Positions 56,877-64,000 of a DNA stretch of 64,000 nucleotides are shown piece by piece (the first letter of the stretch is position 1; the number at the start of each line of letters is the position of its first letter). A program made the translations under genes and the position numbers. The DNA is taken from positions 682,001 through 746,000 of the forward strand of contig NZ_BBQM01000012.1 in assembly GCF_000876015.1 (NCBI RefSeq). Reading direction: 5' to 3'. The stretch is from Cupriavidus basilensis. GTDB lineage: Bacteria; Pseudomonadota; Gammaproteobacteria; Burkholderiales; Burkholderiaceae. Under the pieces are notes generated by a model. The model searched no databases. It saw only the letters and a program-made list of their open reading frames with translations, and was not told the origin of the DNA.

Positions 56877-59062
56877 ACATCGTCGTCGACGTGCTGATCC
56901 TGGCCGGCGCGCTGCTGGCCATCGTGGCCGTGGTGCAGGTCGCCGCGGCCAGGCTGACGCTGCCGGAGTCCACGCTGCTCTCGGCCATCGGCATCGCCAT
57001 CGGCGCGGGCTACGTGGCCATCGACGCCGCCGCCCCGCAGTTCGCCCAGCATTTCCTCCATCCGCTGATCGACCCGGCGCTGCCGCCCGAGGCCTACCTG
57101 TGGATCTTCCTGCCGCCGCTGCTGTTCCACGCCGCGCTGACGGCCGACGTGCGCAACATGCTGCCGGACGCCGCGCCCGTGCTGCTGCTGGCCATCGTCG
57201 CGGTGATCGTGGCCACCGGCGTGATCGGGCTGGTCACTTCGCTGGCCAGCGGCACCAGCCTGGTGGTGTGCCTGCTGCTCGGCGCGGTGGTCGCCACCAC
57301 CGACCCGGCCGCGGTGATCGCCATCTTCCGCGACGTGGGCGCGCCGGCCCGGCTGATCCGGCTGGTCGAGGGCGAGAGCCTGCTCAACGACGCGGCCGCC
57401 ATCGCCATCGCCGGCGTGCTGGTGGCCATGCTGACCGGCCACGGCACCGAGGCCACGCTCGCCGCCGGCCTGCGCCAGCTCGGCTGGTCCTTCGCCGGCG
57501 GCGTACTGTGCGGCGCCGTGGCCGGGCGGCTGGTGGCCGACCTGCTGCCGCGCCTGGCCGGGCTGGCGATGGCCGAGGGCGCGCTCACGCTGGCGCTGCC
57601 CTACCCGCTCTACCTGCTGGCCGAGCAGATGCTGGGCGTGTCCGGCGTGGTGGCGGTGGTGTGCGCCGGCCTGATGGTCAGCGCGCTCGGGCCGACCCGC
57701 CTGAGCCCGCGCAACTGGGGCCACCTGCGCATGATCTGGGAGCAGTTCGCCGGCATCGCCGGGGCCATCGTCTTCCTGCTGGCGGCGGTGCGGGTGCCGT
57801 CGCTGCTGGCCGGCGTGACGCCGCACCACGGCCTGATGCTGGCCGTGCTGGTGCTGGCGGCGCTGGCCGCGCGCCTGCTGACGCTGTTCGGCCTGCTGCC
57901 GCTGCTGTCCTGGCTCAATCTCAGCACGCCCATCAACGGCGCCTACAAGCTGGCCATCGCCTGGGGCGGGCTGCGCGGCGCCGTCACGCTGGTGCTGGCG
58001 CTGGACATCGCCGAGAACGCGTCGCTGCCCTACGCATCGCGCCATTTCATCGCCATCCTGGCCACCGGCTTCGTGCTGGTCAGCCTGCTGCTCAACGGCA
58101 CCACGCTGCGCTGGCTGATCCACCAGCTCGGCCTCGACCGGCTCTCGCCGCAGGACCTGGCGCTGCAGCGCCAGGCCATCCAGCTCTCCACCGAGGAGGT
58201 GGAGACCACGCTCAACCACATCGCCGAGACCTTCGTGCTGCCGCCCGCGGCGGCGCGCGAGGTGGCGCTGCACTACCGGCGCGAGATCGAGCTCGGCTCG
58301 GTGGAGTTCGACTTCGACACCGCGCTGTCCGAGCGCGACCGCCTCAGCATCGGCCTGGTCACGCTGGCCACGCGCGAGCGCGAGCTGATCCCCGAATACG
58401 GCGACGGCGTGATCTCGGTCGCCAACCTCGACGCGATGGTACGCAACACCACGCGCATGATCGACGCCGCGCGCGAGCAGGGCCGCCTCGGCTACAACCG
58501 CGCCGCCCGCCATATCCTCGACTACCAGCTGGGCTACCGCATCGCGCTGTTCCTGCACCGCCGCCTGTCGGTCGACCGCCCGCTGGCGCGCGCGCTGGCC
58601 GACCGCTTCGAGCTGCTGGTGTGCCGCCAGACCGTGCTCGAGCGCCTGCGCCAGTACAACCGCTCGCTGCTCACGCCGGTGTTCGGCGTGCGCCTGGCGA
58701 CGGTGCTGGACGGCGTGCTGGCCGAACGGAACAAGGCGGTGCTGGCCGGCCTGGACGAGATGCGCACGCAGTTCGGCGGCTACACGCTGGCGCTGGAAAA
58801 ACGCCTGCTGATGCTGTTCGCGCTGCGCAAGGGCGAACGCTCGCTGGAAGCCATGCGCGAGGAGAACGTGATTTCCAAGGAGGCCTACAACCAGATCGCG
58901 CAGGTCATCCGGCGCGCCTGGCAGGCCAACCTGGCGCGCCCGCCGCTGCGCAGCGCGTGGGACGCCGCGCCCGCGGCGGCGCCGGCGGGCACCAGCGCCC
59001 CGCAGACGCCGTCGCCGCAGCCCCAGCCGCAGCCCGTGCCGGAAACGCGCGAGCCTTACTAG
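56873..59062 (+). CDS. CPA1-family sodium/proton antiporter (NhaP type)
   Basis: A 729-residue cation/proton antiporter with about twelve N-terminal membrane segments and a cytosolic tail of about 300 residues. The ion-binding motif is in ATTDPAAVIAIF, and the following GESLLNDAAAIAI holds the ND pair typical of NhaP and CPA1 proteins. The start is a TTG preceded at ideal distance by GGAGG. The tail contains helical regions (LALQRQAIQLSTEEVETTLNHIAE, TRMIDAAREQGRLG) and ends in a Pro/Gln-rich stretch. It probably controls pH or Na+. Confidence 0.9.
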   Translation: MNIVVDVLILAGALLAIVAVVQVAAARLTLPESTLLSAIGIAIGAGYVAIDAAAPQFAQHFLHPLIDPALPPEAYLWIFLPPLLFHAALTADVRNMLPDAAPVLLLAIVAVIVATGVIGLVTSLASGTSLVVCLLLGAVVATTDPAAVIAIFRDVGAPARLIRLVEGESLLNDAAAIAIAGVLVAMLTGHGTEATLAAGLRQLGWSFAGGVLCGAVAGRLVADLLPRLAGLAMAEGALTLALPYPLYLLAEQMLGVSGVVAVVCAGLMVSALGPTRLSPRNWGHLRMIWEQFAGIAGAIVFLLAAVRVPSLLAGVTPHHGLMLAVLVLAALAARLLTLFGLLPLLSWLNLSTPINGAYKLAIAWGGLRGAVTLVLALDIAENASLPYASRHFIAILATGFVLVSLLLNGTTLRWLIHQLGLDRLSPQDLALQRQAIQLSTEEVETTLNHIAETFVLPPAAAREVALHYRREIELGSVEFDFDTALSERDRLSIGLVTLATRERELIPEYGDGVISVANLDAMVRNTTRMIDAAREQGRLGYNRAARHILDYQLGYRIALFLHRRLSVDRPLARALADRFELLVCRQTVLERLRQYNRSLLTPVFGVRLATVLDGVLAERNKAVLAGLDEMRTQFGGYTLALEKRLLMLFALRKGERSLEAMREENVISKEAYNQIAQVIRRAWQANLARPPLRSAWDAAPAAAPAGTSAPQTPSPQPQPQPVPETREPY

Positions 59063-59272
59063 CGCTGGCGCCGGCAACCTCCGCGGCATCGCCAGCCGGC
59101 CCGCCGGCGCCACCCCGTGTGACGGCCGCTGCGCGCGCGCCGGCGCGTTTCACGTCTTGACTCCGGGTCGAATCCGCCTATGCTGACTAGCAGCGATGCT
59201 GCGGCGCAGCAGGCCACCATGCCGCCCCGGGAATCCTTCCGGGCGCCGCTTGTCGCATTCCCGGAGACATTC

Positions 59273-59761
59273 ATGGCGCAACCCTCTCGCTCCGCTGCCG
59301 TCGAGGCGGAACTGTCGTACCGCGGCCCGCTGCTGGGCCTCTCGGACATGTGGGCGCAGGCGGCGGAGAAGATCGGCGCGCTGAACGCGCAGACGGCGGC
59401 GGCGCTGTTCGCCGAAGGCGCGGAGTACGCGGCCGAAACCGCGGCGCGGCCATTCTCGTTCGGCATGTTCCGGCCGGAGATGACCGACGTGATCGGGCAG
59501 CGCATTGCCGCCTATGTCACCAGCCTCAACGAGATCCTCCATGCGGCCCACCAGCAATGGGCGCAAGGCGTGCAGCAGCAGTTCGCCTTCATGACCGGCG
59601 GCGACCCGTTCCAGTTCTGCGTGATGGGCCGCGACTTCCTGCCCGAAGGCACCTCGCTGCCGGCCGTGGGCGAGGCGATGACGCAATGGGTCACCGCCTG
59701 CCTGCCCGGCGCCGCGCCGCTGCTGCCGGCCCCTGCCGGCGACGGCGCGGCGCCGGCCTGA
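59273..59761 (+). CDS. Phasin-like hypothetical protein
   Basis: A 162-residue, largely helical protein. Segments such as LGLSDMWAQAAEKIGALNAQTAAALFAEGAEYAAETAA resemble the amphipathic helices of phasins, which coat polyhydroxyalkanoate granules; the family match is weak. The start at 59273 is preferred for GGAGA upstream; the open frame runs back to ATG 59180. No pha gene is close by. Confidence 0.6.
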   Translation: MAQPSRSAAVEAELSYRGPLLGLSDMWAQAAEKIGALNAQTAAALFAEGAEYAAETAARPFSFGMFRPEMTDVIGQRIAAYVTSLNEILHAAHQQWAQGVQQQFAFMTGGDPFQFCVMGRDFLPEGTSLPAVGEAMTQWVTACLPGAAPLLPAPAGDGAAPA

Positions 59762-59868
59762 GCGGCGCTGCCGAGAGGACAATGCCGGTGTCGCTGCGCG
59801 GCGCGGCAGATGCCACCTGACTTGTACCTCCGGCGGCCGCGCGAAGCATGCTTCCTTCCCGATGGCGC

Positions 59869-60258
59869 TCAATGGCAGGCGGTCCCCGGCACCGGCTTGC
59901 CCGAGTTGGTCGCGCCCTGGCAGGCGCCGCCCACGGCGGTGTCGGCGGGCAGGCTGCCGTATGGGCGGAGCTTGCCGGCCACGGTGCAGCAGAACAGCGG
60001 ATCGTCGGCGGCCGGCGGCGCGCTCCGGCTAGCGCGGGCCGAGGCGGGGGTCGCGGTGGCGGGTGGCACCTGGGCGGATCGGGACGCTGGCGGGCGGGCC
60101 TGGTCCCCGTCCGTATCGTCGTCGGGCGCGACGCACTGTCCCTGCTGACAGATCCGCTCGCCCTTGCACTGCATGTCATATTGACAACCCGCCGCGCCCG
60201 CGCGCAGCGGCAACGCCATCGCCACCGAGGTGGCCAACAGCAAGCCCAGCGTTCTCAT
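59869..60258 (-). CDS. Cys-rich secreted protein
   Basis: A 129-residue protein with signal peptide (LGLLLATSVAMALPLRAGAAG). Its compact Cys module GCQYDMQCKGERICQQGQCV has spacing like small EB-type or disulfide-knot modules. A disordered Pro/Ala/Ser stretch follows, and then a second Cys region DPLFCCTVAGKLRPYG...GACQGATNSGKPVPGTACH. The start is fixed by AGGAGG. Function unknown; extracytoplasmic binding is plausible. Confidence 0.75.
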   Translation of the reverse strand: MRTLGLLLATSVAMALPLRAGAAGCQYDMQCKGERICQQGQCVAPDDDTDGDQARPPASRSAQVPPATATPASARASRSAPPAADDPLFCCTVAGKLRPYGSLPADTAVGGACQGATNSGKPVPGTACH

Positions 60259-60672
60259 ACACCCTCCTGCACAACCGCCAGCGCGCAATGCCCGCGCCAG
60301 GCATCGGCATGCCGCCGCCGCGTCGGTGCGGGCGCGGCTTGCCTTACTACGCCTTAAGCATAGGCACCGGCGCCGCGCGCGGGGAACCTCGCCGCGCGGG
60401 CTTGTGAGCGCCGTCCCACCATCGGCATCGGCGCCGCGGCGGCATGCGCGCGCGCACGTTCATCGAGGCCGGCGCGGCGCCCCGCGAAGCCGGGCGGACC
60501 GTCAGCGGCACGCCTGCGCCGGCGCGGTTGACGTTGCAGTGCAAGAATGGCAGCATTCGCTGCTTCGGCGGGCTTGCCGCCCGGTTCTTCATGCGCGTGC
60601 GGGCCGCCACGGCCGCACCGCACCACGCGCAGGCGCGCAACGTCGGCCTGCCGGTCTCGGAGTTTTCCAGTC
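60259..60672. other. Intergenic region between divergent genes
   Basis: This 414-base stretch between the Cys-rich protein (minus) and the dehydrogenase (plus) contains no supported gene. It must hold two divergent promoters. A TTGACG (60527-60532) is a possible -35 for the plus gene, without a matching -10. I see no repeat or RNA element in it. Confidence 0.4.
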
Positions 60673-61533
60673 ATGCGTGTTGCATTTATCGGCCTCGGCG
60701 TCATGGGCTATCACATGGCGGGCCATCTCGCCGCCAAGGGCCATCAGGTCACGGTCTACAACCGCACGGCCAGCAAGGCCGAGCGCTGGGTCGCCGAGTT
60801 CGGCGGAAAGTCGGCCGCGACGCCGGCGCTGGCCGCGCGCGATGCCGAAGTGGTCTGCGCCTGCGTGGGCAATGACGACGACCTGCGCGCGGTGATGACC
60901 GGCGCCGACGGCGCCTTCACCGAAGCGCCGACCGGCTGCGTGTTCGTCGACCACACTACCGCCAGCGCCAACGTGGCGCGCGAACTGGCCGCCGCCGCCG
61001 CGCAGCGCGGCCTGCATTTCGTCGACGCGCCGGTCTCCGGCGGCGAAGTGGGCGCGCAGAAGGGCATCCTCACCATCATGTGCGGCGCCGACCCGGCCGT
61101 GTACGAGCGCGTCGAACCCGTGCTGGGCGCCTACGCGCGCGCCGTCACCCGCATCGGCGACAGCGGCGCCGGCCAGTTGGCCAAGATGGTCAACCAGATC
61201 TGCATCGCCGGCCTGCTGCAGGGACTGTCCGAAGCCATCGCCTTCGGCGAGCGCGCCGGGCTGGACATGAAGGTGGTGCTGGACGTCATCAGCAAGGGCG
61301 CCGCCGGCTCGTGGCAGCTGGAAAACCGCGGCCCGACCATGATCGAGAACAAGTTCGATTTCGGCTTCGCGGTGGACTGGATGCGCAAGGACCTCGGCCT
61401 GTGCCTGGACGAGGCGCGCCGCAACGGCGCCAGCCTGCCGGTCACGGCCGTGATCGACCAGTTCTACGCCGACCTGCAGCAGGACGGCTGCGGCCGCGCC
61501 GACACCTCGTCGCTGATCAAGCGGCTGCGCTAA
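60673..61533 (+). CDS. Beta-hydroxyacid dehydrogenase family oxidoreductase
   Basis: A 286-residue protein of the 3-hydroxyisobutyrate / tartronate-semialdehyde reductase family. It has the N-terminal dinucleotide motif VAFIGLGVMGYHMAGHL, the substrate loop FVDAPVSGGEVGA and the catalytic Lys in GQLAKMVNQ. Cofactor specificity (NAD or NADP) and substrate are not clear; NRTASKAERW after strand 2 would suit NADPH. The start at 60673 is where family similarity begins. Confidence 0.87.
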   Translation: MRVAFIGLGVMGYHMAGHLAAKGHQVTVYNRTASKAERWVAEFGGKSAATPALAARDAEVVCACVGNDDDLRAVMTGADGAFTEAPTGCVFVDHTTASANVARELAAAAAQRGLHFVDAPVSGGEVGAQKGILTIMCGADPAVYERVEPVLGAYARAVTRIGDSGAGQLAKMVNQICIAGLLQGLSEAIAFGERAGLDMKVVLDVISKGAAGSWQLENRGPTMIENKFDFGFAVDWMRKDLGLCLDEARRNGASLPVTAVIDQFYADLQQDGCGRADTSSLIKRLR

Positions 61534-61535
61534 GC

Positions 61536-61562
61536 CCCCTCAGTCCCCTCAGTCCCCTCCCT
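61536..61562. repeat. Short tandem repeat after the dehydrogenase gene
   Basis: The unit cccctcagt occurs twice exactly (61536-61544, 61545-61553) and a third time as cccctccct. It directly follows the dehydrogenase stop codon. No function is seen. Confidence 0.7.
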
Positions 61563-61745
61563 CCTTCGCGCGCCTCCCGCGCCGGCGGCGCCGCACCCGC
61601 GGCGTCGTCCGATTCCTACAGCCATATCAGCGCCCGCCCCGCAGGGCGCGGCGCCCTGCCCGGCTATCCTCGAAGCATGGCGAGTGCGTCCTGCGCGCCG
61701 CGCCCATCACCAGGAAGGCACCAACCAGGCATGTAGGAGACCACC

Positions 61746-61928
61746 ATGTTGAGACTCGCAAGCGCGCTCGTCGCGGGCGCGGCCCTGCTGATCGGCCTGA
61801 ACGGCTGCACCGCCACGGGCGCGGTGGCCGGCGGCGTGGCGGGGCATGAACTCTCCCACGGCAATACGGCGGCCACCATCGGCGGTGCCGTGGGCGGCGC
61901 CGTCATCGGCCACGAGCTGGGCAAGTAA
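61746..61928 (+). CDS. Glycine-zipper small lipoprotein-like protein
   Basis: A 60-residue protein with signal-like N-terminus and a Cys in LIGLNGCTATG that may be lipidated, followed by a Gly-zipper helix pair (AVAGGVAGHELSHG, ATIGGAVGGAVIGHELG). Such proteins reside in the outer membrane or periplasm and can oligomerise. TAGGAGA precedes the ATG. The next tiny gene starts 40 bases on. Confidence 0.75.
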   Translation: MLRLASALVAGAALLIGLNGCTATGAVAGGVAGHELSHGNTAATIGGAVGGAVIGHELGK

Positions 61929-61968
61929 GCCCGCCCGGCGCAGACCTCCAACCGGAAAGGAGCCCATC

Positions 61969-62127
61969 ATGGCCATCGGCACGATCCTGCTCATCATTCT
62001 CATCCTGCTGCTGATCGGCGCGCTGCCGGCGTGGCCGTACAGCACCGGCTGGGGTTATTACCCCAGCGGCGGCCTCGGCCTGGTCGTGCTGATCGTGGTG
62101 ATCCTCGTGCTGATGGGCCGCCTGTAG
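61969..62127 (+). CDS. DUF3309 family small membrane protein
   Basis: A 52-residue protein of two hydrophobic segments around the conserved PAWPYSTGWGYYPSGGLGL, the DUF3309 pattern. Its role is unknown; it is often found with stress-response small genes. AAAGGAG precedes the ATG. A terminator follows. Confidence 0.85.
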   Translation: MAIGTILLIILILLLIGALPAWPYSTGWGYYPSGGLGLVVLIVVILVLMGRL

Positions 62128-62166
62128 CTTGTGGAGCCTGGAACCCGACACAGGACACGACACGCA

Positions 62167-62196
62167 ACGCGCCGCCGGCGACGGCGGCGCGTTTTT
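62167..62196 (+). terminator. Rho-independent terminator after DUF3309
   Basis: Perfect 10-base stem acgcgccgcc / ggcggcgcgt (62167-62176, 62183-62192) followed by TTTT. Confidence 0.88.
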
Positions 62197-62283
62197 CATT
62201 ATTTTCATCGCTGAAAGAATGGCGGCCCCGGAGACGGGATTGCGGGGCAATCGCTAAAGAGTCGCCCCGTCCGGCGCGCGCGG

Positions 62284-63456
62284 TCAGTACGACTTGGGCA
62301 GCCCCAGCACGCGCTCGGCGATATGGCACATGATCAGTTGGGCGCTGACCGGCGCGATACGCGGGATATACGACTCGCGCAGGTAGCGCTCCACCTGGTA
62401 CTCGCGCGCGTAGCCCATGCCGCCCAGCGTGAGCACCGCGGTCTGGCAGGCCTGGTGCGCGGCTTCGGCGGCGAGGTACTTGGCGGTATTGGCCTCGGCG
62501 CCGCACGGCTTGCCCTGGTCGTATAGCCACGCGGCCTTCCACACCATCATGTCCGCCGCTTCCAGCGCCATCCACGCCTGCGCGAGCGGATGCTGGATGC
62601 CCTGGTTCTGCCCGATCGGGCGGCCGAACACGGTGCGCTCCTTCGCGTAGCGCGTGGCCGCCTCCAGCGCCGCGCGGCCCAGCCCGACGGCCTCGGCCGC
62701 GATCAGGATGCGCTCGGGATTGAGGCCGTGCAGGATGTACTCGAAGCCGCGCCCTTCCTCGCCGATGCGGTCTTCGACCGGCACCCGCAGCCCGTCGATG
62801 AACAGCATGTTGGAGTCCACCGCGGCGCGGCCCATCTTGTGGATCTCGCGCACTTCGACGTGCCGGCGGTCCAGCGCCGTGTAGAACAGGCTCAGGCCCT
62901 GCGTGGGCTTGGCCACCTGGTCCAGCGGCGTGGTGCGCGCCAGCAGCAGCATGCGGTCGGCCACCTGCGCGGTGGAGATCCAGATCTTGCGGCCGTCGAC
63001 GCGGTAGTGCGTGCCGTCGGCCGACAGCACGGCCTGGGTCTTGAGGTGCGTGGTGTCGAGCCCGGCGTCCGGCTCGGTCACGGCGAAGCACGCCTTCTCG
63101 GCGCCGGCGATCAGCGGCGGCAAGGCGGCCTGCTGCTGGCGCGCACTGCCGAACACCACCACCGGGTTGAGCCCGAACACGTTCATGTGGATGGCCGAGG
63201 CGCCCGAGAAACCGGCGCCCGACCGCGACACCGCCTGCATGATCAGCGCCGCCTCGGTGATGCCCAGCCCGGCGCCGCCGTAAGCCTCCGGCATGGCGAT
63301 GCCGAGCCAGCCGGCCCTGGCCATCGCCTGGTGGAAGGCCTCGGGAAACCGGCCCTGCTCGTCCAGCGCCGACCAGTAGTCGGCGCCGAAGTCGCCGCAC
63401 AATTGCGTCACCGCCTCGACGATGGCGCGCTGCTCCGGGGTTCTCTCAAAGTTCAT
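62284..63456 (-). CDS. Acyl-CoA dehydrogenase family protein
   Basis: A 390-residue FAD flavoprotein with the family blocks CFAVTEPDAGLDTTHLKTQA, GRKIWISTAQVADRM, the FGRPIGQNQGIQHPLAQAWMALEAADMM segment and the C-terminal LGGMGYAREYQVERYLRESYIPRIAPVSAQLIMCHIA. It oxidises an acyl-CoA to the enoyl-CoA; the substrate is not known. Its start lies seven bases beyond the stop of the Bug-type receptor gene, with GAGG five bases before it, so the two are co-transcribed and this enzyme may act on the acid taken up. Confidence 0.9.
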   Translation of the reverse strand: MNFERTPEQRAIVEAVTQLCGDFGADYWSALDEQGRFPEAFHQAMARAGWLGIAMPEAYGGAGLGITEAALIMQAVSRSGAGFSGASAIHMNVFGLNPVVVFGSARQQQAALPPLIAGAEKACFAVTEPDAGLDTTHLKTQAVLSADGTHYRVDGRKIWISTAQVADRMLLLARTTPLDQVAKPTQGLSLFYTALDRRHVEVREIHKMGRAAVDSNMLFIDGLRVPVEDRIGEEGRGFEYILHGLNPERILIAAEAVGLGRAALEAATRYAKERTVFGRPIGQNQGIQHPLAQAWMALEAADMMVWKAAWLYDQGKPCGAEANTAKYLAAEAAHQACQTAVLTLGGMGYAREYQVERYLRESYIPRIAPVSAQLIMCHIAERVLGLPKSY

Positions 63457-63463
63457 GCCTGCC

Positions 63464-64000
63464 TCATTCCGGCTGGATGCCGGCGTCCTTGACCAGCTTG
63501 GTCCACTTGACCAGCTCTCCCGCGACGAAGCCGGAGAACTGCCTGGGCGACTGCCCGAATGCCTCGAAGCCCAGCGCCTCGAAGCGCGGCGCCACCTCCT
63601 TGCTCGCGGCGATGCGCGACAGCGCCTGGTTGAGCTTGTCCACCACCTCGGCCGACGCGTGCGCGGGCGCGAACACGCCGTTCCACGAGGTGATGTCGAA
63701 TCCCTTGAGCTCCGGCGCGTCCGCCAGCGGCGGCAGGTCCGGCAGCAGGCGGCTGCGCTGCGCGGTGGTCACCGCCAGCGCGCGCAGCTTGCCGGCCTTG
63801 ACGTTGGCGATGCCGGCGGCCACGTCGACGAACATCATCGGCACCTGCCCGGCGATCACGTCGGTCATGGCCGGCGGCGTGCTCTTGTACGGCACGTGCA
63901 GCAGGTCCAGCCCGGTCAGCCGCGCGAAGGTGGCGCCCGAGACGATGCCGGTGCTGTTGCCGCTGGCGTAGGACATGCCCGGGTGCGTGCGCGCATAGGC
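63464..64000 (-). CDS. Bug/TctC-type tripartite tricarboxylate receptor, C-terminal part
   Basis: The last 179 codons of a periplasmic receptor of the tripartite tricarboxylate transporter family, cut by the window edge. Family features are MSYASGNSTGIVSGATFARLTGLDLLHVPYKS, GQVPMMFVDVAAGI, LRALAVTTAQRS, WNGVFAPAHASAEVV and the C-terminal helix. Such receptors are very numerous in Cupriavidus and Bordetella and bind carboxylic acids. It precedes the acyl-CoA dehydrogenase gene in the same operon. The N-terminus and signal peptide lie outside the window. Confidence 0.9.
   Translation of the reverse strand, partial: AYARTHPGMSYASGNSTGIVSGATFARLTGLDLLHVPYKSTPPAMTDVIAGQVPMMFVDVAAGIANVKAGKLRALAVTTAQRSRLLPDLPPLADAPELKGFDITSWNGVFAPAHASAEVVDKLNQALSRIAASKEVAPRFEALGFEAFGQSPRQFSGFVAGELVKWTKLVKDAGIQPE

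Overview
The window is a GC-rich (about 70% by eye) stretch of a betaproteobacterial chromosome, most likely Cupriavidus or a close Burkholderiaceae relative. The evidence is the gene content: a czc-type heavy-metal efflux operon, a complete arn operon, a Bug/TctC-type receptor, a URC uracil-catabolism operon, and codons strongly biased to G or C in third position. I see no rRNA, tRNA, CRISPR array, insertion sequence or prophage. The genus is an inference; the protein families are read from visible motifs.

Layout. 20-3296 (minus): uracil catabolism by the URC route (URC1, URC4, upp), preceded by a promoter and a RutR-like operator. 3559-4680: an acyltransferase-3 membrane protein. 4837-17298 (minus): an eight-gene cell-envelope operon built around a bacterial alpha-2-macroglobulin (yfaA, yfaT, yfaS, yfaQ and two yfaP copies), extended by an MGDG-synthase-like lipid glycosyltransferase and a small membrane protein. 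17605-18464 (minus): a compact two-gene cassette of lower GC, one gene being GNAT-like. 18744-22164: a periplasmic solute-binding protein, a small secreted repeat protein, an unknown secreted protein and an HdeD-family membrane protein. 22538-29748 (plus): arnT-E-B-C-A(formyltransferase)-A(decarboxylase)-D, which modifies lipid A with 4-amino-4-deoxy-L-arabinose; the usual bifunctional ArnA is split into two genes.

29854-46292 is a metal-resistance region. It holds a zinc/cadmium P1B-ATPase (minus), czcICBA (plus), a two-component system (minus), and a divergent copper-type cluster (His/Met-rich protein, lipoprotein TolC, TAT multicopper oxidase, cupredoxin, CusF-like chaperone). A CusR/CopR-type box lies between the regulator and the copper cluster. 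A near-identical box lies 12 kb away, in front of a small secreted DPY-repeat protein at 53373, so the two loci are probably one regulon.

46371-52915 (minus): a small H-NS-tail protein, then a six-gene phospholipid-type operon equivalent to E. coli ynbABCD with an added PlsC-family acyltransferase and a small membrane protein. 53681-56634: a BKACE enzyme and a 3-hydroxyacyl-CoA-dehydrogenase-family enzyme divergent from a LysR regulator, resembling a carnitine-type catabolic pair. 56718-62127: a CPA1 sodium/proton antiporter with a possible coupled leader ORF, a phasin-like protein, a Cys-rich secreted protein, a beta-hydroxyacid dehydrogenase and two tiny envelope proteins. 62284-64000 (minus): an acyl-CoA dehydrogenase and the C-terminal part of a Bug-type receptor cut by the window edge.

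The most noteworthy points are the shared copper-type box, the RutR-like operator before the URC operon, the three-part cell-wall architecture of the YfaQ protein, the extended yfa and ynb operons, and the unexplained GNAT-like cassette.
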